Origin: Sphaerochaeta pleomorpha str. Grapes
GTDB lineage: Bacteria > Spirochaetota > Spirochaetia > Sphaerochaetales > Sphaerochaetaceae
Assembly: GCF_000236685.1 (NCBI RefSeq)
Contig: NC_016633.1
Location: 3,526,854-3,590,853 of the forward strand
DNA length: 64,000 nucleotides
Direction of reading: 5' to 3'
Shown here: piece by piece, positions 61,626 to 64,000 of the stretch
How the letters are laid out: the number at the start of each line of letters is the position of its first letter
Position numbering within the stretch: the stretch's first letter is position 1
The notes under the pieces: model-generated
Database searches by the model: none
Seen by the model: only the letters and a program-made list of their open reading frames with translations
What the model was told of the DNA's origin: nothing
Made by a program: the position numbers and the translations under genes

Positions 61626-62354
61626 ATGACGCAAATCACCCTAAGCAAGACCAATTGTTATTATCTCGAAAATGAAAACGGAAATATGTTGATCGATACA
61701 GGATACGCCTATGACAAAGATCTCTTTTTGAGGCAAATGGGTGATGCTGGGATAAGCATAGGTGATATCCGCTATCTTCTGCTTACCCATCATCATGATG
61801 ACCATTCAGGCCTCGTTTCGTTTCTGGCAAAAGAAAACCCGGACCTTGTGGTTATCATGCATGCTTTGTGTGCCCATCTTGTCTCGAAAGGATATAATGC
61901 AAAAGAATATGGAGGCAGATGGTGCTCCAAATCCATGCAAACCCTTACCTCGGTGTATAAGAAGTTCGATAAAAACTGGACATTGACCTTCCCCCCTTAC
62001 TTTGCAGGCCCCCACGACCTTCTCTTGGATTTTTCCCGGGGGTCTGTCCCTTTCCTTGACTATACGATAATCCCGACCCCGGGACATACCCCAGACTCCA
62101 TCAGTCTCCTTTCTAACGATGGTTCCTTGTTTATCGGGGATGCCGCTGCCAATTTCCTGCAGTTCGCAGGTACTCACTATGCACCTCCCTTCATCACAGA
62201 CACCAGTCGTTTCTATGCAACATGGAAAGAATTACTCACCTTGCCCATTGATAGGATCTATCCTGCACATGGGAAAAGCTTTTCCCCTGATAAGCTGAAA
62301 AAACACTTGTATTCGCTCAAAGAAAGCAAAATGCCTTTGTTTACAGGGGATTGA
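61626..62354 (+). CDS. MBL-fold metallo-hydrolase
   Basis: A 242-residue metallo-beta-lactamase-fold enzyme. The metal site HHHDDH lies in LLLTHHHDDHSGLV; PGHTPDSIS holds the third His region, FIGDAAAN the Asp and YPAHGKS the last His. It could be a glyoxalase-II-like thioesterase, phosphodiesterase or lactonase. It is last in the salvage-like operon, 27 bases after the acetyltransferase. Its substrate is unknown. Confidence 0.85.
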   Translation: MTQITLSKTNCYYLENENGNMLIDTGYAYDKDLFLRQMGDAGISIGDIRYLLLTHHHDDHSGLVSFLAKENPDLVVIMHALCAHLVSKGYNAKEYGGRWCSKSMQTLTSVYKKFDKNWTLTFPPYFAGPHDLLLDFSRGSVPFLDYTIIPTPGHTPDSISLLSNDGSLFIGDAAANFLQFAGTHYAPPFITDTSRFYATWKELLTLPIDRIYPAHGKSFSPDKLKKHLYSLKESKMPLFTGD

Positions 62355-62375
62355 TAAAATGTCTGCAGGTTTATC

Positions 62376-62412
62376 AAAAAGCAATGGCTGCCACCTCGGT
62401 GACAGCCATTGC
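62376..62412 (-). terminator. putP terminator
   Basis: GCAATGGCTGCCACC (62381-62395) and GGTGACAGCCATTGC (62398-62412) form a 14-15-pair stem with one G-U. The T-run lies at 62376-62380 on the minus strand, so it ends putP. Confidence 0.92.
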
Positions 62413-62460
62413 CTGTATAGTGCTATTCTTTGTAAAATGAATGCGTTTTCTTGTTTTCCC

Positions 62461-63957
62461 TTAGTCTTCCAAAGCCTGGAATTTGTCAAACTCGGCAATC
62501 ATTTCCTGGTCTGGGTGTTTGTCAAGCAAGCTGAAAATGATCATCAGCAGGGTAGCAACGATAAAGCCGGGGAGCAACTCATAGATATCGAAGATGCCGC
62601 CGGAAAGCTGTTTCCACAGGACTACCGTACAGAATCCTCCGACCATAGCCGCTACAGCACCGTTTTTGGATGCTTTTCTCCAGAACAGACTGGCTATGAT
62701 AACAGGTCCAAAGGTTGCCCCGAAACCGGCCCAGGCATAGCTGACTATGTCGAAAATCGAGCTGGAAGGATCCATGGCAAGGAATATTGCAATGAGCGCG
62801 ATAACAAGTACGGTAATCCTGCTCACAGCCAACGTCTCTTTGTCAGAGGCATCCTTTCTAATAAAAGCCTTATAGACATCCTTGCTGAAGGCAGAGGCTG
62901 CTACAAGCAGTTGGCTATCGCTGGTACTCATGCTGGCTGCCAGGATTGCACAAAGGAAAATCCCTGCAATGAAGGTCGGGAATATCTTTTGCATGCTGGC
63001 AATGAATACGGTTTCGGCTGCACCCTGACTTTCATATACCATGGGAAGCAAAAAGATTTTTCCGATAACCCCTACGATCAAGGCAGCAGCCATTGCTACG
63101 GTAACCCAGACCATGGCTATGCGTCTTGAGGTCTTTACTTCTTCATTGCTTCTTATCGACATGAACCTGACAAGGATATGGGGCATACCAAAGTAGCCAA
63201 GGCCCCAGGATAGGGCGGAGATAATATCAATTGCCCCGAACTTTGTGCCGGGAGTAGCGGCAAACGGATTGAGAAACTGTTGCCCGAAATCACCAAGCTT
63301 TGTTACCGCTTCGAAAGGACCTCCACAGAGTATCGTGCCAATGACAGCTGTTAGCAACAAGGCCACAAACATCAAAGAGCCTTGGAAGAAATCGGTTGTT
63401 ACTACCGCAAGGTATCCTCCAAGCAGCGTATACCCTAAAATGACGACAACCCCGAGTAGCAAGGCCAGGTAATAGTTAAGGCCAAAAACGGCATTGAAGA
63501 GTTTTGCGCTAGCAAGGAACCCGCTTGCGGTATACACGACAAAGAAAATGATAATCAACAGTGAACTGATGGTTTTCAGTATATTGGTTTTGTCATGGAA
63601 GCGGTTAGCAAGAAACTCTGGGATGGTTATGGCATCCTTTGCATGGATGGAATATTTGCGGATTCGCTTGGCTACAAAGAACCAGTTCAGATACGTACCG
63701 AGGATCAAGCCTGCTGCAGTCCAGAAGGCTTCTTTGAGCCCGGTAAAATAGGCAACTCCGGGAAGTCCCATCAAAAGCCACCCTGACATATCTGATGCTT
63801 CTGCACTCAGCGCGGTGAACCAAGGGCCAACAGAACGGCCTCCGAGGAAATAATCGCTGGTACTATTTGTTTTCTTGTACGTAAAGATTCCAATGGCAAT
63901 CATTGAACCTAGGTACAATGCAAATGCCAAGGCCGTAATCAAGTTATTGCTGTTCAT
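62461..63957 (-). CDS. putP: Sodium/proline symporter PutP
   Basis: A 498-residue SSS-family symporter with about 12-13 membrane helices. The family motifs are visible: FTALSAEASDMSGWLLMGLPGV near the sodium site, GWFVAKRIR-like FVAKRIRKYS, LVRFMSIRSNEEVKTSRRIA and AASMSTSDSQLLVAASAFSKDVYK. It takes up proline with Na+; related substrates are possible. ATG 63957 has GGGGAGAC upstream; the frame reaches 63978. Its terminator is at 62376. Confidence 0.93.
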   Translation of the reverse strand: MNSNNLITALAFALYLGSMIAIGIFTYKKTNSTSDYFLGGRSVGPWFTALSAEASDMSGWLLMGLPGVAYFTGLKEAFWTAAGLILGTYLNWFFVAKRIRKYSIHAKDAITIPEFLANRFHDKTNILKTISSLLIIIFFVVYTASGFLASAKLFNAVFGLNYYLALLLGVVVILGYTLLGGYLAVVTTDFFQGSLMFVALLLTAVIGTILCGGPFEAVTKLGDFGQQFLNPFAATPGTKFGAIDIISALSWGLGYFGMPHILVRFMSIRSNEEVKTSRRIAMVWVTVAMAAALIVGVIGKIFLLPMVYESQGAAETVFIASMQKIFPTFIAGIFLCAILAASMSTSDSQLLVAASAFSKDVYKAFIRKDASDKETLAVSRITVLVIALIAIFLAMDPSSSIFDIVSYAWAGFGATFGPVIIASLFWRKASKNGAVAAMVGGFCTVVLWKQLSGGIFDIYELLPGFIVATLLMIIFSLLDKHPDQEMIAEFDKFQALED

Positions 63958-64000
63958 AAAAAAGTCTCCCCTGCACAAAAACGTAGTCTCAGATTACCTG

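Noticed and set aside
1..64000. CRISPR arrays, tRNA/rRNA genes, transposases, phage genes
   Set aside because: Looked for repeat-spacer patterns, T-loop sequences and DDE or integrase-like frames by eye; none found.

Overview
The window looks like a chromosomal segment of a spirochaete of the Sphaerochaeta type (free-living, carbohydrate-fermenting, non-motile). I infer this from gene content, not from a database search: a pyrophosphate-dependent phosphofructokinase, sugar ABC transporters with cytoplasmic glycosidases, a ROK regulator, several spirochaete-style AMP-dependent acyl ligases, a small siroheme/ferredoxin reductase, moderate GC and frequent start/stop overlaps. I see no rRNA, tRNA, CRISPR array, insertion sequence, phage gene or plasmid origin. 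About 58 protein genes fill the window; the only long gap is 4508-5307.

Layout. 1-4.5 kb: yicC (cut at the left edge), a cytidylate-kinase-like gene, a convergent polyprenyl synthase with a leaderless-looking promoter, a small exported protein, a possible rpoZ and miaA. 5.3-7.4 kb: a large surface lipoprotein. 7.5-16.3 kb: one tightly packed minus-strand operon of eight genes, running siroheme/4Fe-4S reductase, FecB/C/D-type ABC transporter, folC, NFACT (RqcH-like), a MEMO protein and a membrane pseudokinase-like protein. A LysR gene diverges from it, and a TATAG-N8-CTATA operator candidate lies on the operon's -35 box. 17.4-19.5 kb: acyl ligase and yhbY. 19.7-34 kb: a glycan locus with GH20 hexosaminidase, ROK regulator, two permeases, binding protein, GH2 beta-mannosidase, aldo-keto reductase, PPi-PFK and a second GH2 enzyme. 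Two matching XylR-like ROK operators sit on the TTGACA promoters of the regulator and the binding protein. 34-38.7 kb: DUF188, LuxR, asnS, cstA. 38.9-47.1 kb: two more acyl ligases, ArsC-like, MBL hydrolase, DAHP synthase, DJ-1 and DUF1846. 47.2-51.7 kb: exported 5'-nucleotidase, two tandem Rrf2 regulators and cysK. 52-54.6 kb: an OGG-type glycosylase overlapping a fusion of a divergent glutamyl-tRNA reductase to a metal-dependent cyclase. 54.6-58.6 kb: sugar epimerase, a second cytidylate-kinase-like gene, DUF386, GntR and an FKBP with a duplicated N-terminal module. 58.8-62.4 kb: a five-gene purine/thionucleoside salvage-like operon. 62.5-64 kb: PutP.

How it fits together. The glycan locus would import short mannose/GlcNAc oligosaccharides and cut them inside the cell, feeding PPi-dependent glycolysis. 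Sulfur metabolism recurs: siroheme reductase with LysR, Rrf2 pair with cysK, a GluTR-like protein that could supply tetrapyrrole precursor, and the MtnA/MtnP-like operon. The strongest candidates for something undescribed are the GluTR-cyclase fusion (52808-54583), the salvage operon whose enzymes depart from their family motifs (58838-62354), and the mixed eight-gene operon ending in a MEMO plus pseudokinase pair (7517-16283).
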